Assembly (NCBI GenBank): GCA_020053105.1
Contig: JAGVNU010000084.1
Span: 1-64,000 of the forward strand
Direction of reading: 5' to 3'
From: Thermodesulfovibrionia bacterium
Lineage (GTDB): Bacteria > Nitrospirota > Thermodesulfovibrionia > UBA6902
Length of the DNA: 64,000 bases
Of this stretch, positions 21,011-32,202 are shown piece by piece. The notes beneath the pieces were generated by a model. It was not told the origin of the DNA, ran no database searches, and saw nothing but the letters and a program-made list of their open reading frames with translations. The number at the start of each line of letters is the position of its first letter. The first letter of the stretch is position 1. Both the position numbers and the translations under genes were made by a program.

Positions 21011-22273
21011 CTAAATCTTCGTGATCTTTATCTTCTCAATCTTCTTGCCGTCCATCTCGAGGATAAGAAATCTGAGACCGTGGAACCTCATCTGCTCGCC
21101 TGTCTTGGGGAGGTGTCCGAAGAGCCCAAACAGGAAGCCCCCGATGGTATGAAACTCTTCGCTTTCAAGCTCTGTCCCGACCAGTTCGTTAATCTCATCC
21201 ATCCCGGTTGTGCCTGATACCACAAAGGTCCTCTCGTCAAGGACCTCGACCTCTTTTTCAGCTTCGATGGCCTCAAATTCATCCTGAAGTCCTCCAACGA
21301 TCTCTTCCATGATATCTTCAAGGGTTATAAGGCCGGCAGTGCCGCCGTGTTCATCGACAATAACGGCGATCTGGAATTTGTTCTTCTGCATGTCATCAAG
21401 CAGCGCTGTCACCATTTTGCTTTCAGGGATATAATAGGTGTCCCTCACAAAGTCCCTGATTACGGTTTCAGGGGAAATATTTTCAACTGCCATCTTTCTC
21501 AGGATGTCCTTGACATATAAGACCCCTGTTATATTGTCTACAGTCTCTTTTATGACCGGATAACGTGAGTAGCCTTTCTCCGACACAAGGACCAGCACAT
21601 CTTTAATAACAGCCTCTTCATCGATTGCCACTATCTCGGTCCTCGGCACCATCGCTTCTGTCACCCTCTTGTCTCCGAAGGCAAATATATTATGGAGCAT
21701 TTCTTTTTCCTCTTTTTCGATGGCGCCTTCTTCTTCACCCAGTTTTATCATTGACTTCATCTCTTCTTCAGTCAACAGATGCGGGGCAGGTTTTATCTCG
21801 CCGCCCAGGAGCACGATCAGCCCGTTTGAAAGCTTGTTAAAGATCCACACCAGTGGTGAAATGGCCTTGATATATAATTCAATCGGTCTTGCCATGGCAA
21901 GAGATATTCCCTCTGCATGGGTGACTGCAAACGTTTTTGGGGCAAGCTCACCGAAGATCACGGTAAGAATGGTCATGACTATTGTGGCGACAATTATGCC
22001 GACATCGTCTCCGAGAAGCGTTATAGACAATGCCGTGCCCACGGATGTTGCAAGGACGGTGAACAGGTTGCCCGACAGGATTACGGCGCTGAACAGGCGG
22101 TCGTGTTCATCGCGGATCTTCTGTGCGATCGCGGCCTTTTTGTTTCCTTTTTCAACAAGGTACCGGAGCTTTATCCTGTTAAGGGAAATAAACGCTACTT
22201 CAGAGCTGGAAAGCACGGCTATGAAGAATATACAAATTATTATTATCAGAAAACTTAAAGGGTCGGGGTCCAT
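21011..22273 (-). CDS. CNNM/CorC (hemolysin C-like) transporter with CBS domains
   Basis: 'VTEAMVPRTEIVAI', 'VIVDEHGGTAGLITLEDIMEEIVGGLQDEF'. Confidence 0.93.
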   Translation of the reverse strand: MDPDPLSFLIIIICIFFIAVLSSSEVAFISLNRIKLRYLVEKGNKKAAIAQKIRDEHDRLFSAVILSGNLFTVLATSVGTALSITLLGDDVGIIVATIVMTILTVIFGELAPKTFAVTHAEGISLAMARPIELYIKAISPLVWIFNKLSNGLIVLLGGEIKPAPHLLTEEEMKSMIKLGEEEGAIEKEEKEMLHNIFAFGDKRVTEAMVPRTEIVAIDEEAVIKDVLVLVSEKGYSRYPVIKETVDNITGVLYVKDILRKMAVENISPETVIRDFVRDTYYIPESKMVTALLDDMQKNKFQIAVIVDEHGGTAGLITLEDIMEEIVGGLQDEFEAIEAEKEVEVLDERTFVVSGTTGMDEINELVGTELESEEFHTIGGFLFGLFGHLPKTGEQMRFHGLRFLILEMDGKKIEKIKITKI

Positions 22274-22276
22274 TGA

Positions 22277-23356
22277 TTATATAGCCATTTTTGCGATGAT
22301 AGCATCAGCTACACCGGATGTTGTTGCAGATGTGGGGTCATCAGGGGCAGGTTTCATATCATATGTGACATCCTTGCCTTCTTTTATTATGGAAGCAACT
22401 GCCTTGTCGAGCATCTCCGCAGCTTTCATTTCACCGAGATGCCTTAACATCATAACTCCGCTGAGTATCATGGCAAGGGGATTTACCTTGTTCAGTCCTT
22501 TATACTTTGGTGCGCTTCCATGGGTCGCCTCAAACACTGCATATCCTTCGCCGATATTTGCGCCCGGCGCAAGTCCGAGCCCGCCTATTAATCCTGCGGC
22601 GAGGTCCGAAATAATGTCCCCGTACAGGTTCGGCAAAACAAGTATGTCATAAAGCTCAGGTTTCTGCACAAGCTGCATGCACATATTATCGATGATTTTG
22701 TCCTCGAATTCAATATCCGGATAGTTCTTCGCGACTTCCCTCGACACCTCAAGGAACAGGCCGTCTGAATACTTCATTATGTTTGCCTTGTGAACAGAGG
22801 TGACCTTGCGCCTCTTATTTTTCCGCGCATACTCAAAGGCCGCGCGGACAATGCGCTCTGTACAGAAGACGGAAATAGGTTTTATGCTGATGCCGGAATC
22901 CTGCCGGATAGACCTTCCCGAAAGCTTTGCAACCAGATCGATCATGGCCTTTGCGCCATCAGAGTCCTTTTGATACTCTATCCCGGCGTAAAGGTCTTCA
23001 GTATTTTCCCTGAATATTACAAGATCAATATTATCATATCTCGTCTTCGCGCCCTTATAGGTCTTGCAGGGTCGGACGCAACTGTAGAGGTCCAGTATCT
23101 GTCTCAGTGTAACATTTACACTTCTGAACCCGGTGCCGACAGGAGTTGTAACCGGCCCCTTAATGGCTATTTTGTTTCGCCTGATGGATTCAATGACCCT
23201 GTCAGGCAGAGGCGTGCCCTCTTTGTGATATACCTCTTCACCCGCATTCTGGATGTCCCATTCAAACGGAACGCCAGTTGCTTCAAGGACCCTTTTTGTT
23301 GCCTCTGTTATCTCCGGTCCGGTGCCGTCTCCCGGGATAAGCGTTATTTTATACAT
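22277..23356 (-). CDS. Isocitrate/isopropylmalate dehydrogenase family (NAD-dependent)
   Basis: 'TLIPGDGTGPEITEA', 'RENTEDLYAGIEY', 'ATHGSAPKYKG'. Confidence 0.92.
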   Translation of the reverse strand: MYKITLIPGDGTGPEITEATKRVLEATGVPFEWDIQNAGEEVYHKEGTPLPDRVIESIRRNKIAIKGPVTTPVGTGFRSVNVTLRQILDLYSCVRPCKTYKGAKTRYDNIDLVIFRENTEDLYAGIEYQKDSDGAKAMIDLVAKLSGRSIRQDSGISIKPISVFCTERIVRAAFEYARKNKRRKVTSVHKANIMKYSDGLFLEVSREVAKNYPDIEFEDKIIDNMCMQLVQKPELYDILVLPNLYGDIISDLAAGLIGGLGLAPGANIGEGYAVFEATHGSAPKYKGLNKVNPLAMILSGVMMLRHLGEMKAAEMLDKAVASIIKEGKDVTYDMKPAPDDPTSATTSGVADAIIAKMAI

Positions 23357-23595
23357 TGCCTGTACCCGGAACCGACGCTGTTATCTTTGCTGCGTCAGCC
23401 TGTTTTCGTTCTTCTATTATGTCTGGATATTTCATCGGAAAATTATTAAACCATACTTTAAACTTTATTTACAACCTGTTGCCCGCGAATCAACCCGGGC
23501 TTGCCAAGGGCAATGAATATGGTATTATTATTGATGTGTCGCATGTGACAAGTCTTGTTTCAGGATTAAATGTCATATTCAGTCTCAGGGATGAA

Positions 23596-23694
23596 ATGAA
23601 AATACTCATTGCCGATGACAGTGCAGCCTCAAGGATAGTCCTCATGAAAATCCTCGCATATGCCGACCATGAAATCAGGGGCAACAATGGATAA
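23596..23694 (+). pseudogene. Truncated response-regulator receiver fragment
   Basis: 32-codon ORF '[32 protein letters not shown]' overlapping the kinase start in another frame. Confidence 0.6.
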
Positions 23695-26044
23695 CGACAG
23701 TCTTTCAGGAATGCTGGAGTCCAAGACCAGGGAACTTGATGAATTAAAGGAGAAGCTGTCTTCTGTTGAAAGACATTACAAAAACCTCTTCGGCAGCATG
23801 AGGGACGTTGTTATTATTGCCGATTTAAACCGCAACATCCTGGATGTCAATCAGCCCGCGCTGAGAAACCTTTTCGGGTATGAACTGGAAGAAGTGGCCG
23901 GCAGGAAGGGAAGAATTTTATATGCCGATGATGAAGGATATGAACTGGCAGGCAGAGAGGTTTTTGATACGAGGGAATTCGTCGAAGGCAGGGTAATCGA
24001 AGTGTCCTTCAGAAGAAAAAACGGCGAGATATTCATTGGGGAGTTGCAGGCCCTGAAACTCGTAAATGACCAGGGCCATCCATCAGGCAATATCGGGATG
24101 ATCAGGGACATTACAAACCGAAAGCTTATGGAGGACAGGCTGAGAAACAGCGAAGAACGGTACCGGCGGATCACCGAGGCCATTACCGATTATATCTATA
24201 CGGTCCGGGTAGAAAACGGGGGGGCCGTGGAGACAAGGCACAGCGAGGCCTGTTTTGCCGTGACAGGCTACACGAGCAGGGAATTTGCAGAGGACACTTA
24301 TTTGTGGATCCGTATGGTGCTTGAAGAAGACCAGGACCTTGTGCGGAAACAGGCTGAGCTGGTCCTTTCAGGGCAGGCGCCTCAATCAATTGAGCACCGC
24401 ATAGTAAGAAAAGACGGGGTTGTGCGCTGGGTGGAAAGTATTATTGTTCCATATAAAGACGCAAGCGGGGCGCTGATTTCGTACGACGGGATCGTCCGTG
24501 ATATTACGGAGCGCAGGAAGGCTGAAGAGGCCCTCCTGGAAAGTGAAGAACGTTTACGCGCTATCTTTGACAACTCTCCGGTCGGAATAAGCGTCGCCAG
24601 TCCCGAAGGCAAATTGATCCGGACCAATCCGGCTTTCCAGAAAATGCTTGGATATACTGAAGATGAACTGGTCAGGGATTTTGCGGATATTACACATCGG
24701 AATGATGTGGGAAAAAACATGCGGCTGTTTAAGGAAATGGTTGACGGGAAGAGAAACCAATACTGGCTGGAAAAAAGATATATCAGGAAAGACGGCAGCA
24801 TATTATGGGCAAATGTGACAGTAACGGCCATAAGAGACAATCAGGGAGCATTTAAATACAATTTTGCAATCATAGAAGACAGGACTGAGCGCAAAAAACT
24901 CGAGGACCAGCTTCGCCACGCGCAAAAGATGGAGGCCATCGGTCAGCTTGCCGGGGGAGTTGCCCATGATTTCAATAATATGCTTACTGCGATTATAGGA
25001 TATGGGCACCTGCTGAAATTGAAGCTGAAAGATAATCCAACACAGCTTCATAATGTCGAACAGATCCTCGCTCTAACAGAACGCGGGGCCACGCTTACGA
25101 AGGACCTGCTGGCATTCAGCAGAAAACAGGCTGTTGACCTGAAGCCGATCAGACTCAATGATCTGATTGACAGGATAGGGAAACTGATACCTAAATTCAT
25201 AGGGGAGGACATTGAGCTTAGAATGAAGCTTACCGATTACCCGCTGATTGTCCTGGCAGACAGCAGTCAGATAGAGCACATTTTGATAAATCTTGCGACT
25301 AATGCAAGGGACGCCATGCCTGAAGGAGGCACTTTGTCTATTGAAACAGAGCTGGTGAGTCTGGACCATAGAAACATCAAACAATCCGAGTACGGAACTC
25401 TGGGTGATTATGCCCTTATCTCAGTGTCCGATACGGGTTCCGGCATGGACAAGGAAACTTTACGGAAAATATACGATCCTTTCTTTACGACCAAGGAGGT
25501 CGGGAAAGGCACCGGGCTCGGGCTCGCAATGACGTACGGTATTATCAAACAGCATAACGGGTATATTAACGCTTATAGCGAACCGGGACGCGGCGCGATG
25601 TTCAAGATCCACCTGCCGCTTATAAAGGATGATGTCGTGGAGCGAAAACCGGAAGGCCCCACTGCCCCGGTCAAAGGCTCAGAGACAATACTTTTGGCAG
25701 AAGATGAAGCAGAGGTAAGGAACGCCATCAAGAATAATCTCCAGGAGTTCGGTTATACGGTCATAGATGCGGTAGACGGCGCAGATGCAGTAGACAGGTT
25801 TATCATGCATCAGGGGAAAATTCAGCTTCTCATATTCGATGTGGTAATGCCGAAAAAGAGCGGACGGGAGGCATATGAAGAAATAAAAAAAATGCGTCCC
25901 GAAATAAAGATAATTTTTCTGAGCGGCTATACAAGGGACATTATTGATGCCAAGGGCCCGCTGGAAGAGGCATGGAATTTTCTCTTAAAGCCTGTCCTGC
26001 CGCAAAAGCTGTTAAATAAGATAAGAGAAGTAATGACTGGTTGA
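23660..26044 (+). CDS. Multi-PAS hybrid sensor histidine kinase with C-terminal receiver
   Basis: Repeated PAS/PAC, '[14 protein letters not shown]', 'STGSGMD...[12 protein letters not shown]', C-term receiver '[12 protein letters not shown]'. Start may be 23687. Confidence 0.93.
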   Translation: MPTMKSGATMDNDSLSGMLESKTRELDELKEKLSSVERHYKNLFGSMRDVVIIADLNRNILDVNQPALRNLFGYELEEVAGRKGRILYADDEGYELAGREVFDTREFVEGRVIEVSFRRKNGEIFIGELQALKLVNDQGHPSGNIGMIRDITNRKLMEDRLRNSEERYRRITEAITDYIYTVRVENGGAVETRHSEACFAVTGYTSREFAEDTYLWIRMVLEEDQDLVRKQAELVLSGQAPQSIEHRIVRKDGVVRWVESIIVPYKDASGALISYDGIVRDITERRKAEEALLESEERLRAIFDNSPVGISVASPEGKLIRTNPAFQKMLGYTEDELVRDFADITHRNDVGKNMRLFKEMVDGKRNQYWLEKRYIRKDGSILWANVTVTAIRDNQGAFKYNFAIIEDRTERKKLEDQLRHAQKMEAIGQLAGGVAHDFNNMLTAIIGYGHLLKLKLKDNPTQLHNVEQILALTERGATLTKDLLAFSRKQAVDLKPIRLNDLIDRIGKLIPKFIGEDIELRMKLTDYPLIVLADSSQIEHILINLATNARDAMPEGGTLSIETELVSLDHRNIKQSEYGTLGDYALISVSDTGSGMDKETLRKIYDPFFTTKEVGKGTGLGLAMTYGIIKQHNGYINAYSEPGRGAMFKIHLPLIKDDVVERKPEGPTAPVKGSETILLAEDEAEVRNAIKNNLQEFGYTVIDAVDGADAVDRFIMHQGKIQLLIFDVVMPKKSGREAYEEIKKMRPEIKIIFLSGYTRDIIDAKGPLEEAWNFLLKPVLPQKLLNKIREVMTG

Positions 26045-27096
26045 TATACGTGAATAACAAAAGACCAATAGTAATTGTTGACGACGATCCTTACGTTCTT
26101 GAATCGGTCTCCAGATTACTCATCGCATCCGGGCATCATGCCATTTCGTGCAGAGACGGGGAAGAGGCCGTGGCGCAGGCGCTCAGAAACGATGTGGCCC
26201 TGATAATAACGGACATTAAGATGCCGGGTATTTCAGGCATCGAACTTCTCGATAAAATACATGCAATTTATCCGAATATGCCGGTAATCCTGATGACGGG
26301 CTATGCGGAATTAGATATAGCAATAGATGCAATTAAAAGGGGGGCCTTTGATTTCATTATCAAGCCCTATAACCCTGATTATCTTTTACATACTATTGGT
26401 AAGGCTGCAAGGCATGTAGAACTCCTCCAGGTGGAGGAGGAATACAAGCACAGGCTTGAAGAGACTGTCAAGCAGCAGACGCAGGAGATATTTAATCTCA
26501 GCAGAGAGGTAATAAGGCGTTTGACTTCAGTCGCCGAATTCAGGGATGCTGAGACAGGCGCGCATATTTCCAGAATAGGCCTGTATGCAAACAAGATGGC
26601 CGAAGCGCTGGATATGCCGATGTACTTTATCGACGCGATAACATATTCAAGCTCACTCCACGATATCGGCAAGATCGGGATTCCGGACAATATCCTCCTG
26701 AAACCGGGGAATTTTACATATGATGAATTTGAAATTATGAAGGCGCATACCACGATAGGCGCGAACATACTTGCAGACTCTTCTCATTCCATGATTCAGC
26801 TTGGATCATCAATTGCTTTAAACCATCATGAAAGATGGGACGGCTCCGGATATCCCCGCGGCTTAAGTGGAAAGGACATTCCAATAGAAGGCAGGATAAC
26901 CATCGTTTGCGATCAGTATGACGCATTAATGAGCAAAAGGCCTTACAAGCCCCCCCTGGAGCATAAAGAAGCAGTCAGGATCATAACGGAAGGGGACGGA
27001 AGGACAAGCCCTGAGCATTTCGACCCGCAGGTCCTGAAGGCTTTTAAGATACTTGCCCCTACATTCAAAGAGATATTCGGGACTCATCAGGATTAA
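26041..27096 (+). CDS. Response regulator with HD-GYP phosphodiesterase domain (RpfG-like)
   Basis: N-term receiver 'IITDIKMPGISGIELL'; 'SSLHDIGKIGIPDNILLKPG', 'NHHERWDGSGYPRGLSGKDIP'. Confidence 0.95.
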   Translation: MIYVNNKRPIVIVDDDPYVLESVSRLLIASGHHAISCRDGEEAVAQALRNDVALIITDIKMPGISGIELLDKIHAIYPNMPVILMTGYAELDIAIDAIKRGAFDFIIKPYNPDYLLHTIGKAARHVELLQVEEEYKHRLEETVKQQTQEIFNLSREVIRRLTSVAEFRDAETGAHISRIGLYANKMAEALDMPMYFIDAITYSSSLHDIGKIGIPDNILLKPGNFTYDEFEIMKAHTTIGANILADSSHSMIQLGSSIALNHHERWDGSGYPRGLSGKDIPIEGRITIVCDQYDALMSKRPYKPPLEHKEAVRIITEGDGRTSPEHFDPQVLKAFKILAPTFKEIFGTHQD

Positions 27097-27165
27097 AGAT
27101 AAAAGGTGCGGCCACAAGAAGTTGAGAAGATGAAAAAAGGCCTGCAACCTCCCGGTTTCTGTCCG

Positions 27166-27759
27166 TCAAGCCCACCGCTTAAACAGATTATGCTCAAGGC
27201 CCGCGCTGTCAAGGAGCTTTCCGATGACAAAATCCACTATGTCATTCAGGTCTTTCGGCTTTTGATAAAACGCCGGGACCGGCGGCGCGATCCTTACGCC
27301 CATTCTGGAGAGCTTAAGCATGTTTTCAAGATGTATGGTACTGAAGGGCATCTCCCGGGGGGAAATAATAAGCCCCCGGCCCTCTTTTAATGCCACATCC
27401 GCAGCCCGTGCAATTAAGTTGCTTGCGTAACCGTTGGCAATAGCTGAAAGGGTTTTCATTGAGCAGGGAACAATAAACATGCCGTCTGTGATAAAAGAGC
27501 CGCTCGCGATGGGGGCCGCCAGACTTGCTTCGCTGTAGTATCTTATTTTTTTCGAAGCATAGTGTGCCCGGATCTTCTTCTCTGTTTCCAGCTCGGATTT
27601 CCCAAGCAAGTCAATGCCGGTTTCGGTCCTGATAATGGAAAATGCCGTGCCGGATATACAAAGGTGTACGGTATCCACTGCCTTCAGAAGCTCCTCTACC
27701 AGCCTGATGCCGTAGATTGCCCCGCTTGCGCCTGAGATAGCAACGATAAAGGACTTCAT
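27166..27759 (-). CDS. ubiX: UbiX-family flavin prenyltransferase
   Basis: 'IVAISGASGAIYGIRLVEEL', 'VPCSMKTLSAIANGYASNLIARAADVALKEGRGLIISPREMPFSTIHLENML'. Confidence 0.95.
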   Translation of the reverse strand: MKSFIVAISGASGAIYGIRLVEELLKAVDTVHLCISGTAFSIIRTETGIDLLGKSELETEKKIRAHYASKKIRYYSEASLAAPIASGSFITDGMFIVPCSMKTLSAIANGYASNLIARAADVALKEGRGLIISPREMPFSTIHLENMLKLSRMGVRIAPPVPAFYQKPKDLNDIVDFVIGKLLDSAGLEHNLFKRWA

Positions 27760-28451
27760 GGTTTCATTTTACAGGAAAGAACAATCAAATTTCTCCGGAC
27801 ATCCGCAACAGGCAGGCGCACTGTCATGACTTCAACTGCCGGGACCATTTCGCGATGGGCCTGTTCCAGCTCTTTTAATTCCTCAGAAAACCTCGGCCCT
27901 TTATTTAATATAAGCCTGCCGTTCTCTTTTACATAGGGACGGGCCATTTTGAGAAAATCGACTGTGCTGAATGTGGCCCTGCTGACTATCACGTCAAAGC
28001 TATGCTCATATCCTTTTCCCAGACTTTCTAATCGCTGCTCCAGCACATCTGTTTCATCAAGCTTGAGCAGTCTTGATATATGCCTCAAAAAGGCCGCCTT
28101 CTTCCCGGATGACTCAATGAGGGTCAAAGCTATTTCCGGCCGCACAATCTTCAGAGGTATTCCCGGGAATCCGGCGCCAGCGCCTGCATCAGCCAGTTTT
28201 AACGGGCCGGACGGAATGGCCTTGAGACAGAGCAGGGAATCGAGAAAGTGCTTGACGACTATGTCTTCATCCGTCTTTAAGGCGGTGAGGTTGTAGGCCC
28301 TGTTCCACTTCTTGAGCTCCGAAAGGCAGGTCATGAAAGCGCTTACCTGTTCCTCTGAACACGCAAGACCCAGCTCTCTTAAACCATTTTTTAGAAGCGT
28401 TATGGTCTGCATGCAACAAACCTGTTCACTGCGCGGTACCGACGTATACAA
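27756..28451 (-). CDS. rsmG: 16S rRNA (guanine-N7) methyltransferase
   Basis: 'VVKHFLDSLLCL...LADAGAGAGFPGIPLKIVRPEIALTLIESSGKKAAFL'. Confidence 0.93.
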   Translation of the reverse strand: MYTSVPRSEQVCCMQTITLLKNGLRELGLACSEEQVSAFMTCLSELKKWNRAYNLTALKTDEDIVVKHFLDSLLCLKAIPSGPLKLADAGAGAGFPGIPLKIVRPEIALTLIESSGKKAAFLRHISRLLKLDETDVLEQRLESLGKGYEHSFDVIVSRATFSTVDFLKMARPYVKENGRLILNKGPRFSEELKELEQAHREMVPAVEVMTVRLPVADVRRNLIVLSCKMKP

Positions 28452-29139
28452 CCGCCGCTCCGAATGTCAGTTTATAGTATCTGACATCCTTCAGCCCGGC
28501 CTCTTCCATCAGGCGCGAGAACTCTTCCGGGGCCGGGAAGTTGAGCATTGAGTCCGGCAGGTACTTGTACGCCCCCTTTTTGCCGGAGACAATCTCCCCG
28601 ATAAAGGGGAGTACTTTGCTGATATAGAAATGGAAGACAGGCTGAAATAAACGGCTCTGTGAGCTTGTGAATTCCAGGATAATGACCTTGCCGCCGTTCT
28701 TAACGACCCTGCCCATCTCGCTGATTCCCTTTTTGGTGTCCTGGACATTGCGTATCCCGAAGGCGATAATGGAGGCATCGAAAACGTGGTCATCAAAGGG
28801 GAGGGCTGTCACATCAGCAGGACGTAATTCAATGCGGCCCTGCAGACCCGCGTTTATGACTTTCTCTGCCCCGAGCTTAAGCATTCCTTCACTGAAATCC
28901 ACTCCGGTCACTTTTGAATCAGGAGGGCATTGACGGACTATTTCCAATGCTACGTCACATGTGCCTGTTGCAACATCAAGATAGCGGGCGTGTTCTGCCC
29001 TTGGCAGCTGCTTAACTGCAAATTTGCGCCATGATTTATCAATCCCTAAACTCAAGACCCTGTTGAGCAGGTCATAGCTGTGCGCTATGGTTGAAAACAT
29101 AGTCTGGATTTTGACCGGGTCTTTTGCTGATCTGTCCAT
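28426..29139 (-). CDS. ubiE: Demethylmenaquinone/ubiquinone methyltransferase
   Basis: 'MFSTIAHSYDLLNRVLSLGIDKSWRKFAV', 'DVATGTCDVALEI', 'IIAFGIRNVQDTKKGISEM'. Confidence 0.95.
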   Translation of the reverse strand: MDRSAKDPVKIQTMFSTIAHSYDLLNRVLSLGIDKSWRKFAVKQLPRAEHARYLDVATGTCDVALEIVRQCPPDSKVTGVDFSEGMLKLGAEKVINAGLQGRIELRPADVTALPFDDHVFDASIIAFGIRNVQDTKKGISEMGRVVKNGGKVIILEFTSSQSRLFQPVFHFYISKVLPFIGEIVSGKKGAYKYLPDSMLNFPAPEEFSRLMEEAGLKDVRYYKLTFGAAVVYVGTAQ

Positions 29140-29187
29140 GAATAGAAATTATAAACTAAAGACGCACGAAATAGCAGACACACGTTC

Positions 29188-29214
29188 GCAGAGCGCGGCG
29201 CGCCGTGCCCCTGC
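29188..29214. repeat. Palindromic repeat, family A (degenerate, intergenic)
   Basis: gcagagcgcggcgcgccgtgcccctgc; cf. gtaggggcacggcgcgccgtgcccctac. Confidence 0.6.
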
Positions 29215-29233
29215 ATGATGGTATAATCAATTT

Positions 29234-31078
29234 ATGGATTTGCCCGGAAAATTGCAGCAGGCCCCCTCGTCCCCCGGCATTTATATCATGAAAGGGGCCA
29301 AAGAAAAGATTATTTATGTGGGAAAGGCCAAGAACCTGCGAAACAGGCTCAGGTCATATTTCCAGAAATCCGCTTCGCTTGACGAGCGTAAGTCAAAGAT
29401 GGTCGTGGAGATCAGGGACTTTGAATATATTGTGGCAAATAATGAGCTTGAGGCCCTGGTCCTTGAGGCCAATTTTATAAAGAGGGTGAGGCCGAAATAC
29501 AACATCATTCTCAGGGACGATAAAAACTATCCTTATCTTAAATTGACTGTTAATGAACAATGGCCAAGGCTTGAAGTTGTGAGGAGGATTGTTAAAGACG
29601 GCGCACTCTACTTCGGCCCTTATGTTCCAGCCGGGTCCATGTGGGAAATGCTGAAATTCATCCGCCGTAATTTCCCGATGCGTCTGTGCAGATATAACCT
29701 TGAAAAACCCTTTCGGCCCTGCGTGCAGTATCAGATGGGGAGGTGTCTTGCTCCATGCGCGGAGTCCCTGCGGACGGAAGTTGACAGGGAGAAATACCTG
29801 GACATAATCGATCAGGTGAGGTCCTTTATATCGGGAGACAGAAAGGAACTGCTGGCAAGTCTTCATTCCCGGATGCAGAGACATTCGGAGAACCAGCAGT
29901 ATGAAGAGGCAGCCGCGATCAGGGACAGATTAAGCGCCCTTGAAAAGGCATGGGAGTCCCAGCGCGCTATTACTCCCGAGCTTGGAGATATGGATGTCAT
30001 CGGGCTATACAGGGAAAACGGAGAGGCATCGATATTTATGCTGTTCATAAGAAACGGCACAATCATCGGCCAGAAAGATTTCTTTCTGAAGGACCTCGGG
30101 GATATGGACATTACAGAATTGATGGCCGGTTTCATAGAACAGTTTTATTCAAAGGACATGCTGCTGCCGCCGAAGATAATCATTCCCGTTGCTGCGCGGC
30201 TGACAACGCAGGGGGAATGGTTGAGCCAAAGGCGGGGGGGCGCAGTCAGGTTTGTTCACGGCAAAGGCGGACCCGGGAGTAAAGTGCTCAAGATGGCGGA
30301 TGAAAACGCATTTTATTCATTTAATAAACACAAGGAAACCAGGGCGGATGAGACCCTCCTGAGGATAAAAACCCTGCTGGGTCTGAGCAGAATTCCGCAC
30401 AAGGTAGGGGCGGTTGATATTTCCAATATTTCAGGTTCAGAAGCTGTGGGGGCATTCATTTTATATGAGGACGGCAGATTCATGAAGGACGGCTATCGGC
30501 TGTTTAAGATAAAGACCGTTAAAGGGATAGATGATTTTGCCATGATCGGAGAAGTCGTGGGCAGGTATTTGAAGAACATACAGGACAGCGATGACGGGCT
30601 GCCGGACCTGATCCTCATTGACGGAGGAAAGGGACAGTTGATGGCCGCTTTAAATGCAATGAAGCAGTTTGACCTGCCTGTTGAAATGGCGGCAATAGCA
30701 AAGGCCAGGGACGAAGTCCCCCGCAGGAAATCCGTAATCCGAAGGGAATTCGAGAGGGTTTACCTTCCCGGCAAAAAAGAGCCGGTTTACCTGGAGCCGC
30801 TTCAGCCGTCAACACACCTGCTGCAGAAGATCCGCGATGAGGTCCACCGGGCTGCCATAACTTATCACAGGAAGCTTCGCTCAAAAAGGACTCTCGAGTC
30901 TCCGCTTGAAAAGGTAAAAGGGATTGGAAAGACCAGGAGGCTTCTGCTTTTAAAACACTTCGGCAGTATTGATGGGATCAGGAAGGCGCCGGTCGATGAG
31001 ATTGCCTCTTTGAAAGGCATGAATAAAAAGGTTGCGGGGGATTTAAAAAAGTCTATTGGGCCTGGGACTGCGGCATAA
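29234..31078 (+). CDS. uvrC: Excinuclease ABC subunit C
   Basis: 'PSSPGIYIMKGAKEKIIYVGKAKNLRNRLRSYF', 'DLILIDGGKGQL'. Confidence 0.98.
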   Translation: MDLPGKLQQAPSSPGIYIMKGAKEKIIYVGKAKNLRNRLRSYFQKSASLDERKSKMVVEIRDFEYIVANNELEALVLEANFIKRVRPKYNIILRDDKNYPYLKLTVNEQWPRLEVVRRIVKDGALYFGPYVPAGSMWEMLKFIRRNFPMRLCRYNLEKPFRPCVQYQMGRCLAPCAESLRTEVDREKYLDIIDQVRSFISGDRKELLASLHSRMQRHSENQQYEEAAAIRDRLSALEKAWESQRAITPELGDMDVIGLYRENGEASIFMLFIRNGTIIGQKDFFLKDLGDMDITELMAGFIEQFYSKDMLLPPKIIIPVAARLTTQGEWLSQRRGGAVRFVHGKGGPGSKVLKMADENAFYSFNKHKETRADETLLRIKTLLGLSRIPHKVGAVDISNISGSEAVGAFILYEDGRFMKDGYRLFKIKTVKGIDDFAMIGEVVGRYLKNIQDSDDGLPDLILIDGGKGQLMAALNAMKQFDLPVEMAAIAKARDEVPRRKSVIRREFERVYLPGKKEPVYLEPLQPSTHLLQKIRDEVHRAAITYHRKLRSKRTLESPLEKVKGIGKTRRLLLLKHFGSIDGIRKAPVDEIASLKGMNKKVAGDLKKSIGPGTAA

Positions 31079-31090
31079 AGGCACAGATTA

Positions 31091-32179
31091 ATGATTAATG
31101 AAAAGAGCATAAAAGAATACATTAAAACCCTCTTCGGCGAAGAGGCCCTCAATGTAACAATAGAAAAACTCGGGGAGGGTGTTCAGGGCGCCGGCTTTCT
31201 CATTGAAATAAAAACGCATGAAGGTGATAAGCATTATGTCATAAAAGGTCTGTTCCCCGAAGGCCTGGAGCATGACTACCCTGCAGACAGGGCAGGTGTT
31301 TTCCTCCTTGACCTTGATGAGTTCAAGAACCTTCCCAAACACGTGAAGGCAATCGATGTGCTTTCAGAAATGGATGACGGATCAATTAAATCAATCGGCG
31401 GCGGCAAGGAATATTATCTGCTTATGGAACGTGCGGAAGGGAAAGATTACTTCAATGACCTGGCTGCGTTTGCCGGGAGAGACAAGCTTGATACTGGGGA
31501 TATAGAAAAGATCCATGCAATGGTGTCATATCTTGCAAAGATCCACTCCGCAAGAAAAGATTCAAAGCAGTTGTACTGGAGAAAGGTAAGGGACACTATC
31601 GGACACGGCGAATGCTTAATGGGGGTCTTTGATACATATCCTGAAGGCACAATCAGCAGTAGTGAAATGACGGCTATTGAAAAGAAATGCGTGGACTGGA
31701 GGGCAAGGTTAAAACCAAAATTTAAACGTCTCTGCCAGATTCATGGGGATTTCCATCCGGGGAATATCTGGTTTAAAAAAAAGGGCGAGAAAACCTCGCC
31801 ACTACATGCTCCGGTTGACTTCATACTCCTGGATCGCAGCAGAGGCCCGTGGGGTGACGCTGCAGATGACATTACTGCATTAACCATAAACTATATCTTT
31901 TTTTCAATAAATCATTTCGGCAAACTTCAGGGACCTTACCTTGAAGCAATCAATTTGTTTTATGATCAGTATATTAATGAGACCGGAGATGCTGAACTCT
32001 TTGAAGTGCTGGCGCCGTTTTACGCGTTCAGGGGAGTTGTAGTTGCAAACCCTGTGTTTTATCCTGAAGTAACCCCGGAGAACAGGCGCAGGATTTTTAA
32101 CTTTGTGAATGGTGTATTGGATGACGAATCATTTAAAATTGAGAAGGTGAATGAATATATACACAAGGGATCGGGATAA
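31091..32179 (+). CDS. Aminoglycoside phosphotransferase-like kinase
   Basis: 'RLCQIHGDFHPGNIWF...FILLDRSRGPWGDAADDITAL'. Confidence 0.85.
   Translation: MINEKSIKEYIKTLFGEEALNVTIEKLGEGVQGAGFLIEIKTHEGDKHYVIKGLFPEGLEHDYPADRAGVFLLDLDEFKNLPKHVKAIDVLSEMDDGSIKSIGGGKEYYLLMERAEGKDYFNDLAAFAGRDKLDTGDIEKIHAMVSYLAKIHSARKDSKQLYWRKVRDTIGHGECLMGVFDTYPEGTISSSEMTAIEKKCVDWRARLKPKFKRLCQIHGDFHPGNIWFKKKGEKTSPLHAPVDFILLDRSRGPWGDAADDITALTINYIFFSINHFGKLQGPYLEAINLFYDQYINETGDAELFEVLAPFYAFRGVVVANPVFYPEVTPENRRRIFNFVNGVLDDESFKIEKVNEYIHKGSG
31780..31805. repeat. Palindromic repeat, family A, in frame in CDS 31091..32179
   Basis: aaagggcgagaaaacctcgccactac encoding KGEKTSPL. Confidence 0.5.
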
Positions 32180-32202
32180 AGGGTCAGGGGGCTGCTAAGT
32201 AA

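Noticed and set aside
21669-22652. 327-aa plus-strand ORF
   Set aside because: Antisense to the well-supported CNNM/CorC and ICDH/IPMDH genes; composition is a shadow ORF.
22790-23449. 219-aa plus-strand ORF
   Set aside because: Shadow of the dehydrogenase gene on the opposite strand.
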